A DNA stretch of 64,000 nt from UBA5109 sp963975155 (GCA_963975155.1 CAXBFG010000003.1:124001-188000); one strand, 5' to 3'. Shown: positions 9,814-19,704, counted from the stretch's first letter. The notes: generated by a model not told the origin, from the sequence alone. A program made the numbers and translations.

Positions 9814-9860
9814 TATTTATACAATATTCTAGCGGCTGCGCTGCTCTGGGCAATTCTAGA

Positions 9861-9889
9861 TTGCCGAAAACCGGCTCCTTGTGTAAAAT
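9861..9889 (+). promoter_or_regulatory. Putative sigma-70 promoter for gltBD-hemE
   Basis: TTGCCG at 9861-9866 and TAAAAT at 9884-9889 are separated by 17 bp, an optimal spacing. The promoter would give a leader of about 95 nt before gltB that contains the hairpin at 9941-9960. Confidence 0.45.
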
Positions 9890-9940
9890 GTCGCGCTCTT
9901 TCGCTTGAAAAAAGAGGCTGTTTTCCCTCCAGAATACGAC

Positions 9941-9960
9941 AGGGCCAAACTGCCCTTTTT
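9941..9960 (+). terminator. Short hairpin with T-run upstream of gltB (terminator or attenuator)
   Basis: AGGGC (9941-9945) pairs with GCCCT (9952-9956) across a six-base loop and is followed by four more T. It could end aroB transcription or act as an attenuator in the gltB leader. The five-base stem is short. Confidence 0.35.
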
Positions 9961-9993
9961 ACCTAATATCATTAACTGGTAGAGAAATTGACT

Positions 9994-12900
9994 ATGAGAA
10001 CCGGGTTATATCACCCCAGTGAGTTCAGAGATAACTGTGGCTTCGGTCTGGTGGCCCATATTGAAGGGCAGACCAGTCACGATCTGTTACAGACAGCTAT
10101 CAAATCACTGACCTGTATGACGCATCGAGGCGGGATTGCTGCTGATGGGGTCACGGGAGATGGCTGTGGCCTGTTAATGCAAAAACCCGATGTTTTTTTA
10201 CGAGCCATAGCGAAAGAACAATTTAATTCAGATTTAAGTGAAAATTATGGCATTGGCATGGTTTTCTTTAGTCGTGATAACAATAAAGCCAGTAAGGCTC
10301 GCGATATCCTAAACCAGGAAATTGCGGCACAGGGCCTGAGTGTTCTGGGTTGGCGCGACGTGCCCTATAACGCTTCTGTGTGTGGCTCTATGGCACTCGA
10401 ATGTATGCCGGACATAGCTCAGGTATTTGTAAATGCCGAGGGTATGAACAAAGAGCAGTTGGCTGTGAAGCTTTTTGTAGCAAGAAGGAAGGCTGAAAAT
10501 CAGCTTATGGATGATGAGGATTTTTATATCTGTTCCTTATCGGCCAGCGTGCTGTCGTATAAAGGCCTGATGATGCCTGTCGACTTGCCCAATTTTTATC
10601 TGGATCTGCAGGACCCTCGTCTCGAAGTGGCGATGTGTACCTATCATCAACGTTTTTCGACCAATACACTGCCTAAATGGCCTCTGGCTCAGCCCTTTCG
10701 TATGCTGGCTCATAACGGTGAAATCAACACAATTCGAGGCAACCGTAACTGGGCAAAAGCACGTATTTCAAAATTCAGATCAGCTGCGATTCCCAATATT
10801 GAAGAAATTGCACCGCTGGTCAATTCTACCGGTTCCGATTCTTCTTCCATGGATAATATGCTGGAATTGCTGGTTACCAGCGGCATGGATCTGTATCAGG
10901 CTATTCGACTGATCATGCCTCCAAGCTGGCAAAATATGGAAGACCTTGATGAAGCCCTGAGGGGTTTTTATACCTTTAATTCTTTCCATATGGAGCCCTG
11001 GGATGGCCCCGCCGGAGTAGTACTGACGGACGGTCGCTTTGCTGCATGCGTGCTGGATAGTAATGGCTTAAGACCTTCACGTTGGGTAATGACCAAGAAT
11101 GGTTATATTACTGCGGCTTCTGAAATCGGGGTCAATGATTACAGACCCGAAGACGTCATTGCCAAAGGTCGTGTCGGCCCCGGGCAGATTCTGGTTGTTG
11201 ATACTCAGGAAGGCAAAATTCTGCATACTGATGATGTGTCAGATTATCTGAAAGTCAGGCAACCCTACGCAAAATGGATAAAAGAAAAATCTTTTTATGT
11301 AGAGTCAACATTGGCGGAACATATACCTGCGCTCAAACCCCTGCATCCTGATGAGTGTGAGAAGCATATGAAAATGTTTCAGGTTACTTTTGAGGAAATG
11401 GATCAGGTTATGCGTCCCTTGGCAGAGAGATCGGCGGAAGGAACCGGATCCATGGGTGATGATACGCCAATCGCTGTATTGTCCAGGCAAATCAGACCTA
11501 TCTATGACTATTTCCGGCAGCAGTTTGCCCAGGTAACAAACCCGCCCATCGATTCCTTGCGGGAAAGTATTGTTATGTCACTCGAAACGCGTATGGGGCG
11601 TGAGCTGAACGTTTTTGAAGAGAGCCCTGAACATGCAAACCGGGTAATACTTACATCACCCTTATTATCACCGGTTAAATTCTATAATCTCCTGCATCTG
11701 AAAAAGCCGGATTATGAATCTTTTCATATCAGTCTTGCCTATGATCCGGCGCTTGGTATGGAGCAGGCAATCAAAGCTGTCGTTGTAGAAACTGAAAATG
11801 CCGTTCGAGCTGGCAAAGTATTGTTGTTTATTTCCGAACGCCTGCCTGCAAAAGGCCAGCTTATGATAAATGCACTGCTGGCGACGGCGGCTATTCATCA
11901 GAATCTGAATGAGAAAGGCCTGCGTTGCGAAAGTAACCTGATTGTTGAGACAGCGAGTGCACGTGATGCTCATCAAATTGCCTGTTTGATTGGTTTCGGT
12001 GCAACGGCTGTCTATCCCTACATGAGCTACGACATTCTGGATCACATGATTGATCATGATGTTCTCAAAATGGAACCTTTGGCAGCTCACAAAAATTATC
12101 GTAAGGGTATAAATAAAGGCTTGCTGAAAATACTTTCAAAAATGGGGATCTGTACCGTAAGTTCGTACCGGGGCGCGCAGTTATTTGACATAGTCGGGCT
12201 GGCTGATGATGTTGTGCACCTGTGTTTTCCTGATAGTGTGAGTCGTATCCAGGGTGCCACTTTTGAACACTTACAACATGATCAGGAAGCTCTGGCTAAA
12301 GATGCCTGGTCACCACGCAAAGAATTAAGACCAGGTGGCCTCCTTAAATATATTCATGGCGGTGAATATCACATGATTAATCCTGATGTGGTAAAAACCA
12401 TTCAGGAAGCCGTTAAATCCGGTGATTTTGAGCTATATAGAAAGTTTGCCCAGATTGTGGATAACCGTCCGCTATCAGCCTTGCGGGATATGCTGGCCTT
12501 ACGTGAGGATGTAGAGTCAATCGATATTGAGCAGGTGGAAAGTCTTGAAGCAATCCTGATGCGCTTCGATTCAGCGGGCATGTCTCTTGGTGCATTATCT
12601 CCCGAGGCGCATGAGGCACTTGCACAGGCCATGAACCGACTGGGTGGGCGCTCAAATTCAGGTGAAGGCGGTGAAGATCCGGCCCGTTATAACACGGATA
12701 AAATGTCCAAGATAAAGCAGGTTGCTTCTGGCCGTTTCGGAGTCACTCCGCACTATCTGGTGAATGCCGAAGTTTTACAAATTAAAATTGCGCAGGGAGC
12801 CAAGCCCGGAGAAGGTGGACAGTTACCAGGACGAAAAGTAGATGAGCTTATTGCCCGATTAAGATATTCAGTACCAGGTGTCACGCTTATTTCTCCGCCG

Positions 12901-14442
12901 CCCCATCATGATATATATTCTATTGAAGATCTGGCTCAGCTGATCTTTGATTTAAAGCAGGTTAATCCCACGGCCATGGTTTCGGTAAAACTGGTGGCAG
13001 GCCCGGGTGTTGGTACGATAGCAGCTGGAGTTGCCAAAGCCTATGCAGATTTTATTACTATCTCGGGTCATGACGGCGGTACAGGTGCTAGTCCGCTCAC
13101 ATCAATTCGCTATGCGGGTTCGCCATGGGAGCTTGGCCTAAGCGAAGTACAACAGGCCTTACGTGCTAATGATTTAAGAGGACGGATTCGTCTACAGACA
13201 GACGGTGGATTAAAAACCGGCCTTGATGTCGTCAAAGCCGCCATTCTTGGCGCGGAAAGCTTCGGTTTCGGGACTATCCCAATGGTGGCATTAGGGTGTA
13301 AGTATCTTCGCATATGCCACTTGAATAACTGCGCGACTGGTGTTGCTACACAAGACGAAACATTAAGGCAGAAACACTTCATCGGTGAAGCAGAAATGGT
13401 GATGAATTATTTTAAATTTGTGGCGCAAGATACAAGGCAGTGGCTGGCGCGACTTGGGGTAACTCGTCTGGTTGATTTGATCGGGCGTACAGATTTATTT
13501 GAGTTATTGGAACCACAAACTGAAAAACAGGCCAATATAGATTTGTCGCGCTTGCTGTATAACGATTTTATACCGGCAGAAAAAGATCAGTACTGTAAGA
13601 CTTCCAGCAATGATCCGCTCGATAAAGGCTTGCTTGCCGAACAAATGGTAAAGGATATGTTGCCCGCTATTGAAAATAAAAGTGGCGGAATTTTTAACTA
13701 TGTCGTACAAAATTTTAATCGTTCCATTGGCGCCCGACTTTCAGGTGAAATTGCTAAACGTTATGGAAATCACGGCATGAGTGATGCGCCAATCAATATC
13801 CGCTTAACGGGTTGTGTAGGGCAAAGCTTTGGCGTCTGGAATGCTGGTGGACTGAATATGACTCTGGTTGGTGATGCCAATGACTATGTCGGCAAAGGCA
13901 TGGCCGGAGGCAAGTTGATTATTGTTCCACCGCCAGGTTCAAGCTTTAAAACCCAGGATACATCCATCATTGGTAATACCTGTTTGTATGGAGCAACCGG
14001 TGGGAAGTTATTTGTATCTGGCCGAGCTGGCGAACGTTTCGGAGTCAGAAATTCGGGCGCTTATTCAGTAGTAGAAGGAGTCGGTGATCACTGCTGTGAA
14101 TATATGACCGGTGGTTTGGTAACCGTGTTAGGTAGCACCGGGCATAATTTTGGAGCGGGTATGACGGGTGGCTTTGCTTATGTACTCGATCTTGATAAAA
14201 CTTTTGTGGATAAGTACAACCATGAATTAGTTGAAGTGCATCGGATACGCCAGGAAGGCATGGAAGAATACCGTAATCATTTACGCAGTGTGATTGCCGA
14301 ATATGTTGCTGAAACCTCGAGCGCCTGGGGCCAGGAAATTCTGGACCACTATGTCGATTATTTACGTAAATTCTGGCTGGTAACACCCAAAGAAGCCAAT
14401 ATGAAAAACCTGCTGGAAAATTCCAGCGTGGCGCCACATTAA
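9994..14442 (+). CDS. gltB: Glutamate synthase (NADPH) large subunit
   Basis: GltB makes glutamate from 2-oxoglutarate and glutamine-derived ammonia. The 1482-residue protein begins with a short propeptide, then DNCGFGLVAH, whose Cys becomes the N-terminal nucleophile of the class II glutamine amidotransferase domain (to about 400). A central domain follows, then the FMN-binding (beta/alpha)8 synthase domain from about 800 with GGRSNSGEGGEDPARY near 890. The 3Fe-4S ligands lie in CKYLRICHLNNCATG near 1100, and a C-terminal GXGXG beta-helix closes the protein. A TTG at 9988 is possible, but ATG 9994 fits the usual MKAGLY-like start. gltD follows after 18 nt. Confidence 0.96.
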   Translation: MRTGLYHPSEFRDNCGFGLVAHIEGQTSHDLLQTAIKSLTCMTHRGGIAADGVTGDGCGLLMQKPDVFLRAIAKEQFNSDLSENYGIGMVFFSRDNNKASKARDILNQEIAAQGLSVLGWRDVPYNASVCGSMALECMPDIAQVFVNAEGMNKEQLAVKLFVARRKAENQLMDDEDFYICSLSASVLSYKGLMMPVDLPNFYLDLQDPRLEVAMCTYHQRFSTNTLPKWPLAQPFRMLAHNGEINTIRGNRNWAKARISKFRSAAIPNIEEIAPLVNSTGSDSSSMDNMLELLVTSGMDLYQAIRLIMPPSWQNMEDLDEALRGFYTFNSFHMEPWDGPAGVVLTDGRFAACVLDSNGLRPSRWVMTKNGYITAASEIGVNDYRPEDVIAKGRVGPGQILVVDTQEGKILHTDDVSDYLKVRQPYAKWIKEKSFYVESTLAEHIPALKPLHPDECEKHMKMFQVTFEEMDQVMRPLAERSAEGTGSMGDDTPIAVLSRQIRPIYDYFRQQFAQVTNPPIDSLRESIVMSLETRMGRELNVFEESPEHANRVILTSPLLSPVKFYNLLHLKKPDYESFHISLAYDPALGMEQAIKAVVVETENAVRAGKVLLFISERLPAKGQLMINALLATAAIHQNLNEKGLRCESNLIVETASARDAHQIACLIGFGATAVYPYMSYDILDHMIDHDVLKMEPLAAHKNYRKGINKGLLKILSKMGICTVSSYRGAQLFDIVGLADDVVHLCFPDSVSRIQGATFEHLQHDQEALAKDAWSPRKELRPGGLLKYIHGGEYHMINPDVVKTIQEAVKSGDFELYRKFAQIVDNRPLSALRDMLALREDVESIDIEQVESLEAILMRFDSAGMSLGALSPEAHEALAQAMNRLGGRSNSGEGGEDPARYNTDKMSKIKQVASGRFGVTPHYLVNAEVLQIKIAQGAKPGEGGQLPGRKVDELIARLRYSVPGVTLISPPPHHDIYSIEDLAQLIFDLKQVNPTAMVSVKLVAGPGVGTIAAGVAKAYADFITISGHDGGTGASPLTSIRYAGSPWELGLSEVQQALRANDLRGRIRLQTDGGLKTGLDVVKAAILGAESFGFGTIPMVALGCKYLRICHLNNCATGVATQDETLRQKHFIGEAEMVMNYFKFVAQDTRQWLARLGVTRLVDLIGRTDLFELLEPQTEKQANIDLSRLLYNDFIPAEKDQYCKTSSNDPLDKGLLAEQMVKDMLPAIENKSGGIFNYVVQNFNRSIGARLSGEIAKRYGNHGMSDAPINIRLTGCVGQSFGVWNAGGLNMTLVGDANDYVGKGMAGGKLIIVPPPGSSFKTQDTSIIGNTCLYGATGGKLFVSGRAGERFGVRNSGAYSVVEGVGDHCCEYMTGGLVTVLGSTGHNFGAGMTGGFAYVLDLDKTFVDKYNHELVEVHRIRQEGMEEYRNHLRSVIAEYVAETSSAWGQEILDHYVDYLRKFWLVTPKEANMKNLLENSSVAPH

Positions 14443-14460
14443 GCTGGATACAAACGCGTT

Positions 14461-15891
14461 ATGACAGAACCAGTTATAAAAGAAAAAGATATTTTTCGCT
14501 TTCTGAATTCAGGACGGGTTGATCCTGAAAAGAAGACGATTGAAGTTCGTAAAACTGAATTTATTGAAATATATGAGCAGTTTGATCAGCCACATGCAGC
14601 GGAACAGTCAGAGCGCTGCCTGGAATGCGGCAATCCCTACTGTGAATGGAAATGCCCGGTTCATAACTATATCCCGAACTGGCTTAAGCTGGTTAGCGAA
14701 GGAAATATCCTGGAAGCTGCGGAGCTTTGCCATCAAACCAATAGTTTGCCTGAAGTTTGTGGACGTATTTGTCCACAGGACAGACTCTGTGAAGGAGCCT
14801 GCACCCTCAATGACGGCTTTGGTGCTGTCACTATTGGAAATGTTGAAAAATATATTGTTGATACTGCCTTTGCCATGGGTTGGCGCCCGGATATGAGTAA
14901 GGTTGTGGCAACTGATAAGAAAGTTGCCATTATCGGAGCAGGTCCTGCAGGACTTGCCTGTGCCGATGTGTTGGTCAGGGCTGGCGTGCAGGCAGTTGTT
15001 TTTGATCGTTATCCGGAAATCGGCGGCCTGCTGACCTTTGGCATACCGATGTTCAAGATGGAAAAACAGGTAATGACTCAACGACGGGAAATTTTTGAGG
15101 GTATGGGCATTGAATTCAGGATGAATACTGAAGTAGGAACTGATATCAGCTTTGAAGAACTTTTTAATACCTATGATGCCGTTTTTCTCGGTATGGGAAC
15201 CTATACAGCCATGAAAGGCGGTTTCCCCGGAGAAGATTTACAGGGTGTACATGAAGCATTGCCATTTCTGATTGGCAATACTGCTCACCAAGGCAAATAT
15301 GATGTCAAAGGGGCTACTTATACCTCTGTAAAAGATAAGCGGGTAATTGTTCTGGGAGGCGGTGATACTGCCATGGATTGCAATCGCACATCCATTCGCC
15401 AGGAAGCGCAATCGGTAAGCTGTGTCTATCGTCGTGATGAGGAAAATATGCCGGGTTCCCGCCGTGAGGTTGAAAATGCACGTGAGGAAGGAGTGGAATT
15501 TATTTTCAATCGCCAGCCGGTTGAAATCGTGGGCGATAATGGTCATGTCACCGGGGTAAAATTTGTCACCACACGGATGGGGGACGCGGATGAATTAGGT
15601 CGACGGCGTGCAGAAACTGTTCCGGGCAGTGAAGAAATATTGCCGGCCGATGCTGTGTTAATAGCCTTTGGATTTCAGCCAAGTCCTGCGCCGTGGTTTG
15701 CCGAAGCTGGCATCAAGTTGGATGATCGGGGTCGTGTGCTGGCTCCTGAAAAAGCCGAATGTAGTTTCCAGACTTCCAATCCGCGGGTTTTTGCAGGTGG
15801 AGATATGGTGCGTGGTGCGGATTTGGTTGTAACAGCTGTTTATGAAGGTCGTCAGGCTGCCGAAGGCATTCTGGATTTCCTTGAAGTCTGA
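14461..15891 (+). CDS. gltD: Glutamate synthase (NADPH) small subunit
   Basis: GltD passes electrons from NADPH through FAD and 4Fe-4S clusters to GltB. The 476-residue protein has N-terminal cluster cysteines (RCLECGNPYCEWKCPVHN; then VCGRICPQDRLCEGAC). The FAD-binding Rossmann motif VAIIGAGPAGLACADVL starts near 157 and the NADPH-binding motif VIVLGGGDTAMDC near 296. A C-terminal FAD segment (FAGGDMVRGADLVVTAVYEGRQAA) completes it. The stop TGA overlaps the ATG of hemE by one base, indicating co-translation. Confidence 0.96.
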   Translation: MTEPVIKEKDIFRFLNSGRVDPEKKTIEVRKTEFIEIYEQFDQPHAAEQSERCLECGNPYCEWKCPVHNYIPNWLKLVSEGNILEAAELCHQTNSLPEVCGRICPQDRLCEGACTLNDGFGAVTIGNVEKYIVDTAFAMGWRPDMSKVVATDKKVAIIGAGPAGLACADVLVRAGVQAVVFDRYPEIGGLLTFGIPMFKMEKQVMTQRREIFEGMGIEFRMNTEVGTDISFEELFNTYDAVFLGMGTYTAMKGGFPGEDLQGVHEALPFLIGNTAHQGKYDVKGATYTSVKDKRVIVLGGGDTAMDCNRTSIRQEAQSVSCVYRRDEENMPGSRREVENAREEGVEFIFNRQPVEIVGDNGHVTGVKFVTTRMGDADELGRRRAETVPGSEEILPADAVLIAFGFQPSPAPWFAEAGIKLDDRGRVLAPEKAECSFQTSNPRVFAGGDMVRGADLVVTAVYEGRQAAEGILDFLEV

Positions 15892-16955
15892 TGATGACTA
15901 TTTTAAAAAATGATCGTTTTTTAAGAGCCTTGTTACGTCAGGATGTAGATGTTACTCCGGTATGGATGATGCGTCAGGCAGGGCGTTATCTGCCTGAATA
16001 CCGTGAATTACGTGCCAAGGCCGGGAACTTCATGAATCTTTGCCAGAATCCCGAACTGGCCTGCGAAGTCACACTGCAACCCCTGAGACGTTTTGAACTG
16101 GATGCAGCAATTCTGTTTTCAGATATCCTGACTATTCCGGATGCCATGGGCCTGGGTTTGCACTTTGAAACTGGTGAAGGCCCGAAATTTCATAAACCGG
16201 TACGTACAGAAGAGGACATAGAAGCATTGCCGATTATCAATGCTGAAAAAGATTTATCCTATGTCATGGATGCCGTCAGGCTGATTCGTAAGGAACTGAA
16301 TGGTGATGTCCCGCTTATTGGTTTTTCAGGTAGCCCATGGACAGTGGCAACGTATATGGTAGAAGGCGGTAGCAGTAAAGACTTTGCGAGAATAAAAAGC
16401 CTGATGATGAATTCTCCTGAATTAATGCATCAGCTGCTGGAAAAAGTTTCACTATCAGTGATTGATTATCTGAATGCACAAATTCAGGCTGGTGCGCAAG
16501 CCGTACAGATTTTCGATACCTGGGGCGGAGCTTTAAGCCCTCATACCTATCAGGAATTTTCACTGGCCTATATGGAAAAAATCATACGCGGCCTGATTAG
16601 TGAGAATGAAGGTCGTCGCGTGCCAGTCATTGTGTTTACCAAAAATGGTGGACTCTGGCTTGAACAAATTGCCAAGTGCGGTGCCGATTGCGTAGGACTG
16701 GACTGGACCATAAATATAGCCGATGCCAGAGCAAGAATAGGCGATAAGGTTTCCTTGCAGGGGAATATGGATCCTTCTGTTCTTTATGCTGGCCCGGAAA
16801 AAATCCGGGCAGAAGTTGCCATGATTTTACAACAGTACGGGTCCGGCAATGGTCATGTCTTCAATCTCGGTCACGGCATCCATCAGCATGTAAATCCTGA
16901 ACATGCCAAAGTTTTTATTGATGCCGTCCACGAGCTATCAGCGCAATATCACTAA
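15891..16955 (+). CDS. hemE: Uroporphyrinogen decarboxylase
   Basis: HemE decarboxylates the four acetate side chains of uroporphyrinogen III to give coproporphyrinogen III in haem synthesis. The 354-residue TIM-barrel protein has the signature PVWMMRQAGRYLPEYR near the N-terminus, FSDILTIPDAMG (catalytic Asp), GFSGSPWTVATYMVEGG and the C-terminal FNLGHGI. ATG codons at 15891 and 15894 are both possible. The first overlaps the gltD stop. Placement after gltBD is as in Pseudomonas. Confidence 0.96.
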   Translation: MMTILKNDRFLRALLRQDVDVTPVWMMRQAGRYLPEYRELRAKAGNFMNLCQNPELACEVTLQPLRRFELDAAILFSDILTIPDAMGLGLHFETGEGPKFHKPVRTEEDIEALPIINAEKDLSYVMDAVRLIRKELNGDVPLIGFSGSPWTVATYMVEGGSSKDFARIKSLMMNSPELMHQLLEKVSLSVIDYLNAQIQAGAQAVQIFDTWGGALSPHTYQEFSLAYMEKIIRGLISENEGRRVPVIVFTKNGGLWLEQIAKCGADCVGLDWTINIADARARIGDKVSLQGNMDPSVLYAGPEKIRAEVAMILQQYGSGNGHVFNLGHGIHQHVNPEHAKVFIDAVHELSAQYH

Positions 16956-17165
16956 AGTTTAATTTTTCCCTCCAGGCTCCCTTGCAACTTGTGGGGAATT
17001 GCTCACTATACATATTATCTGAAAATTTCCTGTGTCTTGCTGGAATAACTGATGTATTTAATCCTGTCACCTGCTGTAAGCTAAGCCTGTTCGGTAACTG
17101 ATTTTTTACTGTGACTCTGTTGACTTGCTAAGGTCTGAGGAGCCTTTGAATCGAGAAACACTTTT

Positions 17166-17666
17166 ATGTTGCTATCTTCATATCATAATTATGCTTTTAT
17201 CGGGCTGGGCTCAAACTTGAGTTCGCAAATCGGATCGCCGAAAGATAATGTGTTAAAAGCTATAGAATATTTAAAAAAGCTTAGTGATGAACCCGTTCAG
17301 ATTTCGACTTTGCTAACAAGCAAGCCTCTTGATTGTCCCCCAGGTTCGCCGGATTTTATTAATGCAGTACTTGCCTTATTACCCAGACAACATGAAACGG
17401 CGCTGGATTTTTTGCAGCATTTACAACAAATAGAAAGCAGTATCGGCAGAACCCGGAGCGGTGTAAAAAATGAGGCTAGAATAATCGATCTTGATTTGCT
17501 TATTTACAGAGATGAAGTATGCAGCACAGAAAAGTTGGTATTGCCACATCCTGAATTACTGTTCAGAAGTTTTGTTCTTGAACCCTTGCAGGAAATACTT
17601 GATCAGGAAGAGTTTACACGGTTGAAAAAATTTGCCAAAAAAAACTCCGCTAGGGAGCGGAGTTGA
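17166..17666 (+). CDS. folK: 2-amino-4-hydroxy-6-hydroxymethyldihydropteridine pyrophosphokinase
   Basis: HPPK transfers pyrophosphate from ATP to 6-hydroxymethyl-7,8-dihydropterin in folate synthesis. The 166-residue protein has the GLGSNL motif near 17 and the pterin-binding region LTSKPLDCPPGSPDFINAVL. It also has IESSIGRTRSGVKNEARIIDLDLLIY, which carries the catalytic Arg and Asp residues, although the usual Pro before the Arg is Ala here. It stands alone rather than next to folB or panB. Its last codons form the stem of a hairpin that works as a terminator on the opposite strand. Confidence 0.88.
   Translation: MLLSSYHNYAFIGLGSNLSSQIGSPKDNVLKAIEYLKKLSDEPVQISTLLTSKPLDCPPGSPDFINAVLALLPRQHETALDFLQHLQQIESSIGRTRSGVKNEARIIDLDLLIYRDEVCSTEKLVLPHPELLFRSFVLEPLQEILDQEEFTRLKKFAKKNSARERS
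17637..17664 (-). terminator. Intrinsic terminator (minus strand) overlapping the 3' end of folK
   Basis: AACTCCGCT (17643-17651) and AGCGGAGTT (17656-17664) form a perfect 9-bp stem with the loop AGGG. On the minus strand the stem is followed by eight T (A-run 17635-17642 on plus). It would stop transcription from bioA, whose stop codon is about 220 bp upstream in that direction. The stem is also coding sequence for the end of folK. Confidence 0.65.
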
Positions 17667-17886
17667 AAATGACTACCACATGCAATTGTTGAGTACGAAA
17701 ATAATAAGACCTAATTCTCCAATGCTGCTGTGATGACTACTGATATATCCTGATACTGCACTTTTAACTGGCTTGTAACGGCAAGCCAGTGTTTGCTGCT
17801 CGCTTTTGGGGAGACCATTAAAACGTATACGCTTGCAATTCTAATATTCTGCAGCGGAATTTCCGGGATGTGGTTCACAAAAATTT

Positions 17887-19152
17887 CTATAAACCTGCAA
17901 ATTTAGTGATCGCCTGAGTCAGTTGTGAAAGCTCATCAGGCTTAATTATGTAGGGAGGCATTATGTAAACCAGCCTGCCGAATGGGCGAATCCAGACGCC
18001 GTTGCTTACAAAGAATTGCTGTGCCTGTGCCAGATCAACTGCTTGTTTCATTTCGACTACCGCAATTGCCCCTAAGACTCTCACATCATTGACCGATGAA
18101 TAATTTTTACATGCCATTAGTTCCTGGGATAACTGCTGTTCAATTGCTGCAATATTTTCCTGCCATGGACTATCCAGAAGTAGCCGGATACTTGCGCTGG
18201 CCACGGCACATGCCAGTGGGTTACCCATAAAGGTTGGTCCGTGCATGAATACGCCTTCATCCAGGGAAATGCCCCTGCTTACTTCTTCATTACATAATGT
18301 GGCTGCCAGACTCATATAACCGCCGGTTAAGGCTTTGCCAACACACATAATATCGGGCTCAATACCGGCCTGTTCACAGGCAAAAAGTTTACCTGTCCGA
18401 CCAAAGCCCGTGGCTATTTCATCAGCGATCAACAATACCTTGTATTCATCACAAAGCGCTCGGATTTGTGCCAGGTATTCAGCTGAATAAAACCACATTC
18501 CCCCGGCAGCTTGAACAATGGGTTCAAGTATCAGGGCGGCGATTTCGTGATGATGATTCTGCAAAATACCCTTTATATGACTGGTATCTTCTTTTTTGCA
18601 GGGTTCACCGAAGCGAGATGCGGGTTTTTCAGCAAAATAATTTTCAGCAAGTATGCCGTTAAATTTTTCATGCATACCGGTGACAGGGTCACACACTGAC
18701 ATGGCTGCAAACGTGTCGCCATGATAAGCTCCCCGTAGGCTGAGTAATTTAATTTTCTGGTGCTGGCCGAGACTTAGCCAATATTGGTAGGCCATTTTAA
18801 TCGCCACTTCCACCGCCACAGAACCTGAATCTGCGAAGAAAACTTTCTGCAGTGATGCGGGTGTGATCTTGATAAGAAGTTTGGCTAAATCAATGGCGGG
18901 TTGATGGGTGAGACCACCGAACATTACGTGCGCCATACGTTTTAGCTGTTCGTTAATGGCGTGATTAAGTATGGGATGATTATATCCATGTATCATGCAC
19001 CACCAGGATGCCATACCATCAATTAGGCGGGAACCATCTTCCAGTTGCAATCTGACGCCCTCGGCAGCAACCACAGGATAAACCGGTAATGGGTTTTCCA
19101 TGGAAGTATAAGGGTGCCAAATATGCTTTTTATCGCTATCCAGATCAATCAT
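17887..19152 (-). CDS. bioA: Adenosylmethionine-8-amino-7-oxononanoate aminotransferase
   Basis: BioA converts KAPA to DAPA with SAM as amino donor, the third step of the biotin ring pathway, using PLP. The 421-residue class III aminotransferase shows HIWHPYTSM at the N-terminus, DGMASWWCMIHGYNHP, the PLP-phosphate region FFADSGSVAVEVAIKMA, IADEIATGFGRTG and the PLP lysine in VGKALTGGYM. The C-terminal GVWIRPFGRLVYIMPPY is typical of BioA. It is about 9.6 kb from the bioBFCD operon and transcribed the other way. Confidence 0.95.
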   Translation of the reverse strand: MIDLDSDKKHIWHPYTSMENPLPVYPVVAAEGVRLQLEDGSRLIDGMASWWCMIHGYNHPILNHAINEQLKRMAHVMFGGLTHQPAIDLAKLLIKITPASLQKVFFADSGSVAVEVAIKMAYQYWLSLGQHQKIKLLSLRGAYHGDTFAAMSVCDPVTGMHEKFNGILAENYFAEKPASRFGEPCKKEDTSHIKGILQNHHHEIAALILEPIVQAAGGMWFYSAEYLAQIRALCDEYKVLLIADEIATGFGRTGKLFACEQAGIEPDIMCVGKALTGGYMSLAATLCNEEVSRGISLDEGVFMHGPTFMGNPLACAVASASIRLLLDSPWQENIAAIEQQLSQELMACKNYSSVNDVRVLGAIAVVEMKQAVDLAQAQQFFVSNGVWIRPFGRLVYIMPPYIIKPDELSQLTQAITKFAGL

Positions 19153-19320
19153 CTCTGGAATTTTAATCGAATCGACAAGAGAATGCGCCCAGAGCTTCCT
19201 TTAAAGTTCTTTTAATGTATACAATAGATGGGAGTTTTGGACTAATGCCAGAAGATTGGGTAGCCTGACGCTAATAAGAACAGAATATAAAAAAAGAATA
19301 ATCACTCACTGGAGGAAAGT

Positions 19321-19692
19321 ATGACATCAATTATCAGGAATATTGGCTTTGCAGCGACACTTTTAGCCATGACTTCTTCACTTGCTCTGGCTCAGGATCG
19401 TCCGATAGCTGGTGCTAACTGTGAAAATCCGGCTGTACCCAGTATTTCCAGTAATGCAGGTAACAATATTGATATGCTTTTGGATGCTCAGGATGCGGTT
19501 CAAAGCTATATGGCCGCTTCAAATGACTTTATTACATGTGTTGAAAACGTTATGTCACGTCGGGACGGCAATATAGGCCAGGATTTGGCTAATCAATGGA
19601 CTGCATTAATCAATGCTAATGTCGATGCTCAGGAAGCTGTAGCTGCGGCATTTAATGCTCAAGTACAAATCTATCAAGCTGCAAATGATTAA
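19321..19692 (+). CDS. Small secreted protein of unknown function
   Basis: This 123-residue protein has a clear signal peptide (cleavage after SLALA-Q near 25). The mature part of about 98 residues has two cysteines (NCENP and FITCVENV) that could form one disulfide, and its C-terminal half is Ala/Gln/Asn-rich and probably helical. A strong SD, GGAGGAAAG, lies just before the ATG, and a strong bidirectional terminator follows at once, so it is a monocistronic and probably well-expressed gene. I do not recognise a family. It sits between the divergent bioA and the convergent M3 peptidase. Confidence 0.75.
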   Translation: MTSIIRNIGFAATLLAMTSSLALAQDRPIAGANCENPAVPSISSNAGNNIDMLLDAQDAVQSYMAASNDFITCVENVMSRRDGNIGQDLANQWTALINANVDAQEAVAAAFNAQVQIYQAAND

Positions 19693-19704
19693 GTAGATTT
19701 ACTT

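Larger units (their letters stand above)
9676..9993. other. aroB-gltB intergenic region
   Basis: This 318-bp region has no convincing gene. It carries the 21-bp direct repeat pair, a good sigma-70-like promoter (9861-9889) and a short GC hairpin with a T-run (9941-9960) close to the gltB start. A 64-codon open frame at 9772-9966 covers all these signals and has no recognisable product, so I do not call it a gene. Confidence 0.6.

Noticed and set aside
9772..9966. 64-codon open frame between aroB and gltB
   Set aside because: It covers the gltB promoter, the direct repeat and the hairpin, and has no recognisable product.
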